A DNA stretch of 64,000 nucleotides from Thomasclavelia sp. (GCA_028749475.1 JAQVWN010000002.1:62001-126000); one strand, 5' to 3'; shown: positions 16,565 through 25,962, counted from the stretch's first letter. Program-made: numbers and translations. The notes: generated from the sequence alone by a model not told the origin.

Positions 16565-17071
16565 ATGAAATATGTAACTAAAAATCAAATTATTATATAC
16601 GTAGTAGCTTTTATAGGTGTTCTCGGAGGAGATTTATTTACAAAGTATTTAGTAGATGCTAAGATGCAAATCAATCAATCACAAACTATGATTTCAAACT
16701 TCTTCTATTTTACTTATGTCCATAATGAAGGAGCTGCTTGGTCATTAATGAGCGGATCTGTTTGGGTATTTGTAATTGTGGCTTTATTAGCTTCTATAGC
16801 TCTTATTTATTTCTTTATTAATTCAAAGAAATATCAAATACTAGCTCGATTTGGATCTGTTCTAGTTATGGCTGGATTACTTGGAAATCTTTTTGATAGA
16901 TTATTTCTTGGGTATGTTCGAGACTTTATTGATTTCGTAGTACTAGGATATAACTTTCCTGTATTTAATATTGCTGATATAGGAGTAGTTGTTGGTGTGA
17001 TAATTATAATGATAGAAGTATTATTTGAGGATAAAATAAATGAAAAACTTTCAACTAAAAGTGACAACTAG
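16565..17071 (+). CDS. lspA: Lipoprotein signal peptidase (signal peptidase II)
   Basis: 168 residues with four membrane helices. It holds the two catalytic aspartates: RDFIDF after LFDRLFLGYV, and FNIADIGVVVG. It cuts the signal peptides of diacylglyceryl-modified prolipoproteins. An earlier in-frame ATG (16547) lies inside the promoter -10 box, so the start is set at the next ATG. The expected 5' untranslated part is only about 10 bases, with a weak AGGT. The end overlaps rluD by 32 bases. Confidence 0.93.
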   Translation: MKYVTKNQIIIYVVAFIGVLGGDLFTKYLVDAKMQINQSQTMISNFFYFTYVHNEGAAWSLMSGSVWVFVIVALLASIALIYFFINSKKYQILARFGSVLVMAGLLGNLFDRLFLGYVRDFIDFVVLGYNFPVFNIADIGVVVGVIIIMIEVLFEDKINEKLSTKSDN

Positions 17072-17954
17072 TAATGAACGTTTAGATAAGTTTGTAGCAG
17101 ATAATATGCCTGAACTATCTAGAACTTTGATTAAAGATTATATTAAAAATGGACATATCTTAGTAAATAATAAACAAGAAAAAGCTAGTTATAAACTTAA
17201 AGAAAACGAAACTATTAGTATTACTATACCTGAAAATACTAATCTTGATATTGAACCAGAAGATATTCCTTTGAATATTGTGTATGAAGATAGTGATGTG
17301 ATAGTTGTTGATAAACCTAGTGGAATGATAGTTCATCCTAGTTTGAATATTACTTCTGGTACTTTGGTTAATGCTTTATTATTTCATTGTAAAGACTTAT
17401 CTGGTATTAATGGAGTTAACCGTCCAGGTATTGTTCATAGAATAGATAAAGAGACTAGTGGTATGTTAATGGTTGCTAAAAATGATTTAGCTCATAAATC
17501 ACTTGCTAAACAACTAAAAGATCATACTGTAACTAGAAGATACATTGCCTTAGTTCATGGTGTTATTCCTCATGAAATAGGTAAAATTGATGCTCCTATA
17601 GGTAGAGATAAAAACAATCGTCAAAATATGAGTGTTACAAAAGATAATTCTAAAACTGCGATCACTAACTTTAAAGTGTTAAAAAGATATAAAGATATGA
17701 CTTTAATTGAATGTCGTTTGGAAACTGGTAGAACTCACCAAATAAGAGTCCATTTAGCCTACATTGGATATCCAGTTTATGGTGATCCTAAATATGGACT
17801 TAAGAAAGATGATACAACTCATGGCCAATTTTTACATGCCAAGGTTTTAGGGTTTAATCATCCTCGAACTGATGAATATCTTGAATTTAAAAGTCCTTTA
17901 CCAGATTATTTTCAAGCTAAATTGGATGAATTGGAGGCGGAGTTAGATGAATAG
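17040..17954 (+). CDS. rluD: RluD-family 23S rRNA pseudouridine synthase
   Basis: 304 residues. An N-terminal S4 RNA-binding domain (about 12-70, ERLDKFVADNMPELSRTLIKDYIKNG) is followed by the catalytic domain with HRIDKETSGMLMVAK, where Asp is the nucleophile, and LETGRTHQIRVHLA. It isomerises uridines in 23S rRNA. GAGG at 17027-17030 is 9 bases before the ATG, which lies inside lspA (32-base overlap). lspA followed by rluD is a common order in Firmicutes. The end overlaps comEB by 8 bases. Confidence 0.93.
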   Translation: MKNFQLKVTTSNERLDKFVADNMPELSRTLIKDYIKNGHILVNNKQEKASYKLKENETISITIPENTNLDIEPEDIPLNIVYEDSDVIVVDKPSGMIVHPSLNITSGTLVNALLFHCKDLSGINGVNRPGIVHRIDKETSGMLMVAKNDLAHKSLAKQLKDHTVTRRYIALVHGVIPHEIGKIDAPIGRDKNNRQNMSVTKDNSKTAITNFKVLKRYKDMTLIECRLETGRTHQIRVHLAYIGYPVYGDPKYGLKKDDTTHGQFLHAKVLGFNHPRTDEYLEFKSPLPDYFQAKLDELEAELDE

Positions 17955-18414
17955 AATAATTAGTTGGAACGAATATTTTATGGGAGTTGCTAAGCTTTCT
18001 GCTTATCGCTCTAAAGACCCTAATACGCAAGTAGGTGCTTGTATTGTTGATAAAGGGAATAAGATAGTTGGAGTAGGGTATAATGGCTTACCTTGGGGAT
18101 GTGATGACAAAGATTTTCCTTGGGAAGTAAGAGAAGGGGAATTATACGAAACTAAATATCCATATGTTGTTCATGCGGAATTAAATGCTATCTTAAATGG
18201 CACTAAATCATTAGAAGGATGTCGGATATATGTTTCATTATTTCCTTGTCATGAATGTGTAAAAGCCATTATCCAATCAGGTATAAAAGAAATTATATTT
18301 GAAGATGAGAAATATAATGGTACTGAAAGTGACCGGGCTGCTAAAAGAATGTTAGATGCGGCTGGAGTTAAATATACAAAGGTTGAACCATTTGATATCG
18401 AAATAAAAAAATAG
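17947..18414 (+). CDS. comEB: dCMP/cytidine deaminase family protein (ComEB type)
   Basis: 155 residues. It carries the zinc-binding deaminase motif HAELNAIL together with PCHECVKAII, and an N-terminal DPNTQVGACIV segment. It should convert dCMP to dUMP for dTTP synthesis. The comEB name reflects similarity to the Bacillus gene; here it lies apart from comEA and comEC. GGAGGCGGAG precedes the ATG closely, and translation is coupled to rluD. Confidence 0.9.
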   Translation: MNRIISWNEYFMGVAKLSAYRSKDPNTQVGACIVDKGNKIVGVGYNGLPWGCDDKDFPWEVREGELYETKYPYVVHAELNAILNGTKSLEGCRIYVSLFPCHECVKAIIQSGIKEIIFEDEKYNGTESDRAAKRMLDAAGVKYTKVEPFDIEIKK

Positions 18415-18438
18415 TTTAGAATTTCTAAACTATTTTTT
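18405..18438. terminator. Bidirectional terminator encoding the ends of comEB and rnhC
   Basis: A stem of about 15 bp (AAAATAGTTTAGA with TCTAAACTATTTT at its core) has a 3-base loop and A/T runs. Both converging genes end inside it with the same three codons, Lys-Lys-stop (AAA AAA TAG). Confidence 0.88.
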
Positions 18439-19173
18439 TAATGCTTCTTTTACTCTTTTAAAACTTGTAAGATTATTTTTAGTTACTTTGTGTAACATTT
18501 TAAATCCATATTTATTTGCGATTTCAACAGCAACACCTTCTGCTGTTGAAGTTGTTCCTCTAGGAATTTTGATTTTTAAAGCTTTTGACATATTATTGAA
18601 ATATTGATAATAAGCGTATCTTGATAAGATAGAAGCACACATGATAGCAGCATATTTATCATATCCCTCTTTTGTGAATTTTAAATCTTTTACCACAATT
18701 ACTTCATTCTTTAAATAATTAAAATAAGTTTTAGGTGATACAAATTGGTTAGCTATTTTTAAAGTATTATTCATAGCTAATTTTTGCATTACGTTAGTTA
18801 TAGCTTGATTATATAACTTAGCTTTAATTGTAGCTAAATTATTACCTTCATTGGCAAAATTGTTATAATGGGAATTATCTAACATTAATAAAGAATAGAT
18901 AACTCGATCTTTAATTTCTTGAGCAATTTTAATAACTTCATTAGAATCCATTTCAGTAGGATTGTGAAGTCCTAAACTTATTAACCAATCAATATCTCTA
19001 GCATCAATATAACAAGCAACTACACATAAAGGCCCAAAAAAATCACCAGAACCAGTTTCGTCACATCCAATATGTGATTTTTTATAGTAGTTACTATAGT
19101 CAACATCACTGGAAACGGCTTCTACAGGTGAATGTTTAATTAGATTATTAAATTGTAGTGTATTTACTTTCAT
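18430..19173 (-). CDS. rnhC: Ribonuclease HIII with shortened N-terminal domain
   Basis: 247 residues. The catalytic domain begins at HIGCDETGSGDFFGPL near residue 35, with further acidic residues as in type 2 RNases H. It removes RNA from RNA-DNA hybrids. Family members are usually about 300 residues, with an 80-90 residue TBP-like substrate-binding domain in front; here only about 33 residues precede the catalytic domain. GGAGGG directly before the ATG confirms the start, so the short N terminus is real unless bases are missing upstream. It is transcribed alone. Confidence 0.88.
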   Translation of the reverse strand: MKVNTLQFNNLIKHSPVEAVSSDVDYSNYYKKSHIGCDETGSGDFFGPLCVVACYIDARDIDWLISLGLHNPTEMDSNEVIKIAQEIKDRVIYSLLMLDNSHYNNFANEGNNLATIKAKLYNQAITNVMQKLAMNNTLKIANQFVSPKTYFNYLKNEVIVVKDLKFTKEGYDKYAAIMCASILSRYAYYQYFNNMSKALKIKIPRGTTSTAEGVAVEIANKYGFKMLHKVTKNNLTSFKRVKEALKK

Positions 19174-19223
19174 CTAATCCCTCCTATAGGCGTGTGAATT
19201 AATTATATCATATTTCTTAATTT

Positions 19224-19252
19224 TTGACACTATTTTTTTGATTTGATAGAAT
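19224..19252 (+). promoter_or_regulatory. Promoter of the cvpA-mutS2-uvrC operon
   Basis: A consensus TTGACA (19224-19229) and TAGAAT (19247-19252) are exactly 17 bases apart, 23 bases before the cvpA start. Confidence 0.85.
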
Positions 19253-19274
19253 GATGTGAGAGGTAAATTAGAAG

Positions 19275-20066
19275 ATGACATCAACAACAATTGATATTGG
19301 GATTATAGTTTTTCTACTTGTGATGATAATTATTGGATATATGCGAGGATTTGTCTTACGTTTATATTCTTTAGTGTCTTTGATTGTTTCTATTCTAGGA
19401 GCTTATATTATCTCTGATCCAGTTAGTAAAATGATTATTATTTATAAACTTGATGATTTCTTATCTACTGTGGGTGAGTTTATTAATCGAATGATAATAT
19501 TTTTTGTTTTATTTGTAATAATAAAACTATTATTAATGGCTCTTGGCTTTTTACTCAGGCCATTTATAAAAGATGTATTATATAAAGTGAATATAATTGA
19601 AAAGGCCGATCATGTATTAGGGGTATTTGTTGGTTTAATTGAAGGTTTTATTTATGTTTATTTTATATTAATTCTCGTGGTATCACCATTAGTGGGTGGA
19701 GGAAAAGATGCTGTTGATAATAGTTTCCTTGGTAATCAAATAGTTAAATTAATTCCTAATGTTTATTCTCAATTATCAGCGACAACTGATCTTAGCAGTA
19801 TTAGTATAAATACCGCTGATACTGGAGATACATTATATTCAGTAGCAACAACTTTAAACAAAGCCTATGATGCAGGATTAATAAGTAATGAACAACTTAA
19901 TAGCATGGCTGGAAACTATATTCAGTATTTAGATGATGTTGATAGTATTAACCTAACATCATCTCAAAGAGAAGAAGTTGTGAAACTTGTTAACAAACTT
20001 GATAATACCAAGTATAATCATGAAGACATATTAAAAAAGATTAAGGTAAGTGAAACAGATGAATAA
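19275..20066 (+). CDS. cvpA: CvpA-family membrane protein
   Basis: 263 residues. Four hydrophobic segments in the first 150 residues include the family pattern DIGIIVFLLVMIIIGYMRGF. A polar C-terminal tail of about 100 residues follows. CvpA proteins are needed for colicin V production in E. coli and have wider roles in envelope homeostasis; the mechanism is unclear. In Firmicutes the gene commonly precedes mutS2, as here, where the two overlap by 8 bases. It is the first gene of a DNA-repair operon. Confidence 0.85.
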   Translation: MTSTTIDIGIIVFLLVMIIIGYMRGFVLRLYSLVSLIVSILGAYIISDPVSKMIIIYKLDDFLSTVGEFINRMIIFFVLFVIIKLLLMALGFLLRPFIKDVLYKVNIIEKADHVLGVFVGLIEGFIYVYFILILVVSPLVGGGKDAVDNSFLGNQIVKLIPNVYSQLSATTDLSSISINTADTGDTLYSVATTLNKAYDAGLISNEQLNSMAGNYIQYLDDVDSINLTSSQREEVVKLVNKLDNTKYNHEDILKKIKVSETDE

Positions 20067-22365
20067 TGAAGAAGTTTTAGAATTTGATATTATCAAACAA
20101 AATATTGCTAAAAATTGTCGTAGTGAACTTTCACGAGACTACATTTTAAGCATTCAACCATATAATGATCTTGATGAACTACAAACTTATCAAGAATATG
20201 GTAGAGAAGCACTTAAATTAATTTATGCATATTCTAATATATCTTTAGGAAATTACGAAAATATTAAACCTTTCTTAACTAAAATTGATAAAGGTGGAAT
20301 CTTATTACCAGAAGAACTTATAGCTATTAAGAACCAAATAACCAATGTAGTATTAATGAAAAACTATATTAGCGATAATGAAATTGAAGATTATAAAATA
20401 CTAGATATTATTAATCGTTTATATAATCCGAAAGATTTATCCAAAAGAATTAATAGTTCAATTGCTCCTAATGGAGAAATATTAGATACGGCTAGTGTTG
20501 AACTTGCCAGAATTAGAAGACATATTACTTCGTTAGAATCTTCTTTAAGAAATAAAATGAATTCTATTAAAGCATCTTATAAAGATTACTTAGCTAGTGA
20601 AAATATTTCTAGTCGTGACGATCACCTAGTTTTACCTATTAAAGCCGCTTATAAGAGTAAAGTTAATGGAATAGTTCACGCGGTTAGTGCCACTGGACAA
20701 ACATTATTTATTGAACCGATGGCAATAGTAAATGCTAGTAATGATATTATGCAAGCTCGCAACGCTGAATTAGAAGAAATAAATAAAATACTTAAAGATT
20801 TAACATTTTTGGTTGATTCATATAAAGATGTTTTAACTAGTAATCAAGATGATTTGGTGTTTTTAGAATGTTTATTTGTTGAAGCTAACTATGGTAAAAG
20901 TGTTGATGGAACATATGCTTCAATAAATGAAGATTATCAAAGTTTATCTTTAATTAAAGCTATTCATCCTCTTTTAGATAGAAATACTGCAGTCGCTAAT
21001 GATATGAGTTTAGATAATCCTTTTGATGTAATGCTAATAAGTGGTAGTAATACAGGTGGTAAAACTGTTGTTTTAAAGACAATTGGTTTACTTGTAATGA
21101 TGAGCTTATCAGGGCTTCCAATTACTTGTAAAGAAGCATCAATTCCGTTCTTTGATAATATCTTAGTAGATATAGGTGATAATCAGTCAATTGAAGAATC
21201 ATTATCTACTTTTTCAGCCCATATGAAATCTATTGTGAGTATTACATCGAATATTACTAAGCACTCCCTTGTGTTAATCGATGAAATAGGTTCGGGAACT
21301 GATCCTAAAGAAGGAGAAAGTCTTGCTCAAGCTATTATCGAATATTTACATTTAAATGCCGGATTAACTGTAGTAAGTACTCACTATTCTGCTTTAAAAC
21401 AATTTGCTAAGAATCAAGACTATATTTTAGTTGAAGCAGTAGAATTTGATAAACAGACTATGAAACCAACCTATAAATTAATTAGAGGTAGTGTTGGTAA
21501 CTCTTATGCAATCGAAATATCTAAAAGATTAGGTTTAGATCAAAGTATTGTTGATAAAGCTAAAATAATTAAAGAAGATAATCAAACTGAGTCTGACAAA
21601 CTTTTAGAAAAGCTTCAGGATGAATTATCAACTATTGAATTAGAAAAAGAAAATCTAGAAACTAAAATAAAAGAATCTAATGAACTATTGAAAAGATATA
21701 ATAATCAATTAGAAAAACTTAATAATTCAAAAGATAAAATGCTGGAAGAAGCTAAAGAAGAAGCTAATAAAGTTTTAGAAGAAGCTAAAAAAGAAGTTGA
21801 TGAAGTTGTAAGTAAACTACGAGTTAATGTTAAAGACCATGAAGTAATTGCAGCTAAAAGAAAACTAGAAACTTCTAAACATGAATCGAAAAAACTAACT
21901 AATAATAGTAACCATGAATTTAAAATAGGTGACATAGTAAAAGTGTTAAGTGTAAATAGACAAGGCGAAGTAGTAAAAGTCTCTAAAAAAGGTCAACTAA
22001 CCATCATGATGGGAGATATCAAACTAAATGCTAAAACTAATGAAGTGGAATATCTTCATGAAAAAGTTAAACCAGTAATTACTAAAAGTGGAACAAAGTC
22101 AATTAGGAAAACAACTACTGGTGGCAGCTATGAATTAAACATAATTGGTCAACGCTATGAAGAAGCAATGATTAATGTTGATAAATTCTTGGATGATGCA
22201 ATAGTAAATAATTATTCAATGGTGCGAATTGTTCATGGAATGGGAACTGGTGTTTTAAGAAATGGAGTTCATAATCTTTTAGATAAAAATAAAAATGTTG
22301 TAAGTTACCGTGACGGAGGACCTAATGAAGGTGGTTTAGGCGCTACATTAGTGTATTTTGAATAA
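20059..22365 (+). CDS. mutS2: MutS2 endonuclease / ribosome-rescue ATPase
   Basis: About 768 residues, normal length. It has a helical clamp and lever region, then an ABC-type ATPase with Walker A GSNTGGKT (from residue 329), signature STFSAHM, and Walker B VLIDEIGSGTDP. A long charged coiled coil (about 500-620) and a C-terminal Smr domain with RIVHGMGTGVLRNGV follow. It acts in suppression of recombination and, in Bacillus, in splitting collided ribosomes. A GTG at 20050 is also in frame, but the ATG at 20059 fits the family. The stop overlaps uvrC as TAATG. Confidence 0.93.
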   Translation: MNNEEVLEFDIIKQNIAKNCRSELSRDYILSIQPYNDLDELQTYQEYGREALKLIYAYSNISLGNYENIKPFLTKIDKGGILLPEELIAIKNQITNVVLMKNYISDNEIEDYKILDIINRLYNPKDLSKRINSSIAPNGEILDTASVELARIRRHITSLESSLRNKMNSIKASYKDYLASENISSRDDHLVLPIKAAYKSKVNGIVHAVSATGQTLFIEPMAIVNASNDIMQARNAELEEINKILKDLTFLVDSYKDVLTSNQDDLVFLECLFVEANYGKSVDGTYASINEDYQSLSLIKAIHPLLDRNTAVANDMSLDNPFDVMLISGSNTGGKTVVLKTIGLLVMMSLSGLPITCKEASIPFFDNILVDIGDNQSIEESLSTFSAHMKSIVSITSNITKHSLVLIDEIGSGTDPKEGESLAQAIIEYLHLNAGLTVVSTHYSALKQFAKNQDYILVEAVEFDKQTMKPTYKLIRGSVGNSYAIEISKRLGLDQSIVDKAKIIKEDNQTESDKLLEKLQDELSTIELEKENLETKIKESNELLKRYNNQLEKLNNSKDKMLEEAKEEANKVLEEAKKEVDEVVSKLRVNVKDHEVIAAKRKLETSKHESKKLTNNSNHEFKIGDIVKVLSVNRQGEVVKVSKKGQLTIMMGDIKLNAKTNEVEYLHEKVKPVITKSGTKSIRKTTTGGSYELNIIGQRYEEAMINVDKFLDDAIVNNYSMVRIVHGMGTGVLRNGVHNLLDKNKNVVSYRDGGPNEGGLGATLVYFE

Positions 22366-24131
22366 TGTATAATCAAAAATATATAAAAGACAAATTATCT
22401 TTACTGCCTAGTAAACCAGGTTCTTATCAAATGAAGGATAAGGATGGAACTATTATTTATGTCGGTAAAGCTAAAAATCTAAAGAATAGAGTATCTTCTT
22501 ATTTTAACGGAGTTCATAATTATAAAACTACTAAGTTAGTTGAAGAAATAAATGATTTTGAATATATCGTTACAGATAGCGAAAAAGAAGCTCTCTTATT
22601 AGAAATAAACCTTATTAAAGATTACCAACCTAAATATAACATTATGTTTATGGATAATTCTTATTATCCATATATTGAACTCACAAAAGAAAAACATCCA
22701 ACCTTAAAAATAGTAAGAAATGCCAAAGATAAAAAACATTATTACTATGGTCCTTTTCCAGATGCTACGGCAGCTAGAGAAACATTCAATTTATTAAATA
22801 GATTGTATCCTCTTAGAAAATGTAAAAATATTCCTAGTAAACCATGTTTATTCTATTCTTTAAATCAGTGTGTTGGACCATGTATTAATGAAATAGATCC
22901 TAATGTATATAAAGACATTACCAAACAAATTAATTCATTTATTAAAGGTGATACATCTTCAATAATAAATGATTTAACTAGTAAAATGGTAAAAGCATCG
23001 AATGAATTAAACTTTGAACAAGCTAAAGAATATCGGGATTTAATAACTTATATTGATCACGTTACAGCTAAACAACATGTTCAATTTAAAGATCAAGTCG
23101 ACCGTGATATTATTGGCTATTATCAAGATAAAGGCTATTTATCTATTCAAATATATTTTATGCGTAATGGTAAACTATTATCTCGTAATCTAGACTTAAT
23201 TCCAGTTAGTGATGATGTTGAAGAACAAATCATTCATTTTATCGTTACTTTTTATCAAAAGAATACTTATCCTAAGGAATTATTACTACCCAAGGATTTA
23301 AATATTGAATTATTAAAAGAAATATTAGAATGTAAAATCAATCAACCACAACGTGGTCAAAAACTTAATTTAGTGAAAATGGCTATTAAAAATTCCAAAG
23401 AGTATTTAGAAAAGAAATTCTTATTAATGGACAAAAATGAAAAAGCAACTGTTGGGGCAATGAAAGAACTATCAGATCTTTTAAAGATACCTAATATGCA
23501 TACTATTGAATTATTTGATAACTCTAATATTCAAGGTAGTTATGCGGTGGCGGGAATGGTTTGCTTTAAAGATGGGGTGCCTTTTAAGAAAGGATACCGT
23601 AAATTTAAAATAAAAACTGTGGAAGGCCCTGATGATTATGGAAGTATGAAAGAAGTAATCTATCGAAGATACTATCGAGTTTTAGTTGATAATCTACCTA
23701 GACCAGATTTAATAATTGTTGATGGGGGTAAGGGCCAAATTAAAGTCGCTAAAGAAGTTATTGATTCTTTAAATATGGGGATTAAAGTCTGTGGACTTGC
23801 TAAAGATGATAATCATAATACAGCTATGCTGCTAGATGAAAATGGAGAAGAAATTAAGATATCTAAAAGATCTCAATTATTCTTCTTATTAAGTAGAATG
23901 CAAGATGAAGTCCATCGCTTTGCTATTAGTTTTCATAAAGACATTAGAAGTAAAGGAATGATTAAATCTATTTTAGATGATGTTGAAGGCATTGGACCGA
24001 AGCGAAAGAAGGTCCTATTAAGACATTTTGGATCCTTAAAAAATATAAAAAGTGCTTCTAAAGAAGAACTTGAAGAAGTATTACCTAAAGAAGTGGCTAA
24101 CACTTTATATACACTTATTCATCCTGAATAA
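22365..24131 (+). CDS. uvrC: UvrABC excinuclease subunit C
   Basis: 588 residues, full length. It has the GIY-YIG nuclease domain (KPGSYQMKDKDGTIIYVGKAKNLKNRV), a UVR motif near 200, the RNase H-like nuclease half with ELFDNSNIQG, and a C-terminal helix-hairpin-helix pair (VEGIGPKRKKVLL). It makes both incisions in nucleotide excision repair. The start overlaps the mutS2 stop as TAATG, so translation is coupled. The gene ends within its own terminator stem. Confidence 0.96.
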   Translation: MYNQKYIKDKLSLLPSKPGSYQMKDKDGTIIYVGKAKNLKNRVSSYFNGVHNYKTTKLVEEINDFEYIVTDSEKEALLLEINLIKDYQPKYNIMFMDNSYYPYIELTKEKHPTLKIVRNAKDKKHYYYGPFPDATAARETFNLLNRLYPLRKCKNIPSKPCLFYSLNQCVGPCINEIDPNVYKDITKQINSFIKGDTSSIINDLTSKMVKASNELNFEQAKEYRDLITYIDHVTAKQHVQFKDQVDRDIIGYYQDKGYLSIQIYFMRNGKLLSRNLDLIPVSDDVEEQIIHFIVTFYQKNTYPKELLLPKDLNIELLKEILECKINQPQRGQKLNLVKMAIKNSKEYLEKKFLLMDKNEKATVGAMKELSDLLKIPNMHTIELFDNSNIQGSYAVAGMVCFKDGVPFKKGYRKFKIKTVEGPDDYGSMKEVIYRRYYRVLVDNLPRPDLIIVDGGKGQIKVAKEVIDSLNMGIKVCGLAKDDNHNTAMLLDENGEEIKISKRSQLFFLLSRMQDEVHRFAISFHKDIRSKGMIKSILDDVEGIGPKRKKVLLRHFGSLKNIKSASKEELEEVLPKEVANTLYTLIHPE

Positions 24132-24148
24132 GTGTATATTTATTTTTA
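24107..24148 (+). terminator. Terminator embedded in the 3' end of uvrC
   Basis: A 15-bp perfect stem with a TCC loop (24107-24121 with 24125-24139) covers the last eight codons and the stop, followed by a T-rich run. Confidence 0.85.
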
Positions 24149-24184
24149 AGACATATTAAGATATAATGGTGGCAGGTGAAATAG

Positions 24185-25327
24185 ATGAAATTAAAAAGAT
24201 TATCTTTATATATAATAGTAACAATTTGTTTTGTTTTAGTGTTTGTCGGACTTAATATGAAGTACGATCGTTTTTATCGTGTCAATGGAATTGATAATGA
24301 TAATAGAGCCTTAATTGAAAGATACTTAGATGAAGACGAACAAGACTATTTAGTTGATAACGCTATTCCAGTAAGTAAATTCATTGATTATATTGAAGAA
24401 AAAGATTTCAAACTTCAAAACTATACTTATTACAATGCCTTAAAAAGCACTAAAGAATATAGCAGTAACTCTGAAATTATTAGTGTTGGTAATAATATTG
24501 TTAATTTACTAACAACGCAATATGGAAATAGGGCATCAACTAACTTTAATACATTAATGCATGACGATTTAATTAAAGCTTATTTAAGTGATAATCAAAA
24601 CTTTGATTTTGATAATTGTACGTATTATCAACGTACAAAGATTATTTATGATGATAATGATTATACTTATATCAGTGATACAAATAATTATGTTAAAATA
24701 TTAGAAGATATTAATGAAAACATGAATTTAGATAAAACTTTTAAATCTTTAGTTAATAATTATTCAAAAGACTCATTAAAAGTTTTACTTACTACTCAAA
24801 TTCCTGAAAATGTAAGTAGAATTGTTAGATTATCACCGCTTACTTCAGTAGTAAATAGTTCTAATTTTATTGGTAGTTATGAGCCTGAAAGACTAAATAT
24901 TATTGAAGGTGTACCAAGAGTAAAATACTCGATCTATCTTCAAAGAGATGCCTATACTAATTTATTAAACATGTATAAAGATATGAAAGAGAGTATTAAG
25001 GGGAGATTTATTGTTCAACAAGGATATGTTGACTATAACACTTTACAACTAGAAAATAATGCTACTGCTGGTTATAGTGAACTTCAACTAGGAACTACAG
25101 TAAAACTATCAATAGAAGGTTATAGTGACGAAGATTTTGGTGGTAGTGAAGTGTCTAAATGGTTAATGGAAAATAGTTATAAGTATGGTTATATTTTAAG
25201 ATATCCTAGTGGAAAAGAAGCCACTACAGGGGTTAATTACAATCCAACATTATATCGTTATGTTGGGGTTGAAAATGCCACTAAGATTAAAAATAATAAT
25301 CAATGTTTAGAAGAATTTAAAGATTAA
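24185..25327 (+). CDS. VanY-like (M15B) D-Ala-D-Ala carboxypeptidase homologue lacking the zinc ligands
   Basis: 380 residues: an N-terminal membrane anchor (about 7-24), a long extracellular region, and a C-terminal domain that aligns by eye with VanY-type peptidases. Active enzymes have S-E-H-Q-x-G-x-x-x-D and E-P-W-H-Y-R-Y-V. Here the first reads SELQLGTTVK (His to Leu300, Asp to Lys307) and the second NPTLYRYV (Glu to Asn353, His to Leu356). All three zinc ligands and the general base are gone, while the surrounding YGYILRYPSGKE scaffold is kept. It is probably a non-catalytic wall-binding or regulatory protein. GGTGG is the likely ribosome binding site. Confidence 0.78.
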   Translation: MKLKRLSLYIIVTICFVLVFVGLNMKYDRFYRVNGIDNDNRALIERYLDEDEQDYLVDNAIPVSKFIDYIEEKDFKLQNYTYYNALKSTKEYSSNSEIISVGNNIVNLLTTQYGNRASTNFNTLMHDDLIKAYLSDNQNFDFDNCTYYQRTKIIYDDNDYTYISDTNNYVKILEDINENMNLDKTFKSLVNNYSKDSLKVLLTTQIPENVSRIVRLSPLTSVVNSSNFIGSYEPERLNIIEGVPRVKYSIYLQRDAYTNLLNMYKDMKESIKGRFIVQQGYVDYNTLQLENNATAGYSELQLGTTVKLSIEGYSDEDFGGSEVSKWLMENSYKYGYILRYPSGKEATTGVNYNPTLYRYVGVENATKIKNNNQCLEEFKD

Positions 25328-25344
25328 TAAACATAAGGAGAGTA

Positions 25345-25809
25345 ATGATGAAAAAGATTGTTGTTATGTCTGATAATCATGGTGAAGATAGTGCTATAGT
25401 AGATATCCAATATAAAGAATCAGATGCTGATTATTATGTTCATTGTGGAGATTCAGAAGCTAGTCCTGATTTACTTGAACAATGGATAGTAGTTGCTGGA
25501 AATAATGATTGGGGACTACCCTATGATGAATATAAAAGATTTGAAGTAGAAGGTTTATCTTTCTTTGTTGTTCATGGTCATCAATTTGGCTACTATGAAA
25601 GAGAAGAAAAGATGGTTGATCTTTTAAAAGAATATCATTGTGATGTCCTTTTATCAGGGCACACGCATGTACCTATGTTTGAACAAAAGGGTAACTTTAC
25701 TCTTATTAATCCTGGTTCAACAACTCTTCCTAGACGTGATTCTAATCGATCATATTGTGTATTATATGTTGATGGAGATAATCTAAAATATGAATTTAAA
25801 GAATATTAA
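25345..25809 (+). CDS. YfcE/MJ0936-family metallophosphodiesterase
   Basis: 154 residues, a compact calcineurin-like fold. Metal-binding motifs in order: SDNHG near the start, HCGDSE, VAGNND, VVHGH and SGHTHVP. The family hydrolyses phosphodiesters with Mn2+; the natural substrate is not known. AAGGAG precedes two tandem ATGs (25345 and 25348), either of which may be used. It follows the M15-like gene by 17 bases and is probably on the same transcript. Confidence 0.9.
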   Translation: MMKKIVVMSDNHGEDSAIVDIQYKESDADYYVHCGDSEASPDLLEQWIVVAGNNDWGLPYDEYKRFEVEGLSFFVVHGHQFGYYEREEKMVDLLKEYHCDVLLSGHTHVPMFEQKGNFTLINPGSTTLPRRDSNRSYCVLYVDGDNLKYEFKEY

Positions 25810-25828
25810 TGATATCCTTTAAAATATC

Positions 25829-25857
25829 TTGAAACTGCATTTTTCCTATGTTATTAT
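25829..25857 (+). promoter_or_regulatory. Promoter of the tRNA-Arg gene
   Basis: TTGAAA (25829-25834) and TATTAT (25852-25857) with a 17-base spacer, about 20 bases before the mature tRNA 5' end. Confidence 0.75.
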
Positions 25858-25876
25858 AGGAAAGCAGTCAAGTTAT

Positions 25877-25953
25877 GTCTACGTAGCTCAGCTGGATAGA
25901 GCACACGCCTTCTAAGCGTGCGGTCATGGGTTCGAATCCCCTCGTGGACGCCA
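25877..25953 (+). tRNA. tRNA-Arg (anticodon UCU)
   Basis: A 77-base cloverleaf: acceptor GUCUACG with CGUGGAC, D loop with AGCUGGAUAGA, anticodon loop CUUCUAA giving UCU, and T loop GGGTTCGAATCCC. The CCA end is encoded. It reads AGA, by far the commonest Arg codon in this window. Confidence 0.97.
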
Positions 25954-25962
25954 TTTAAAAAT

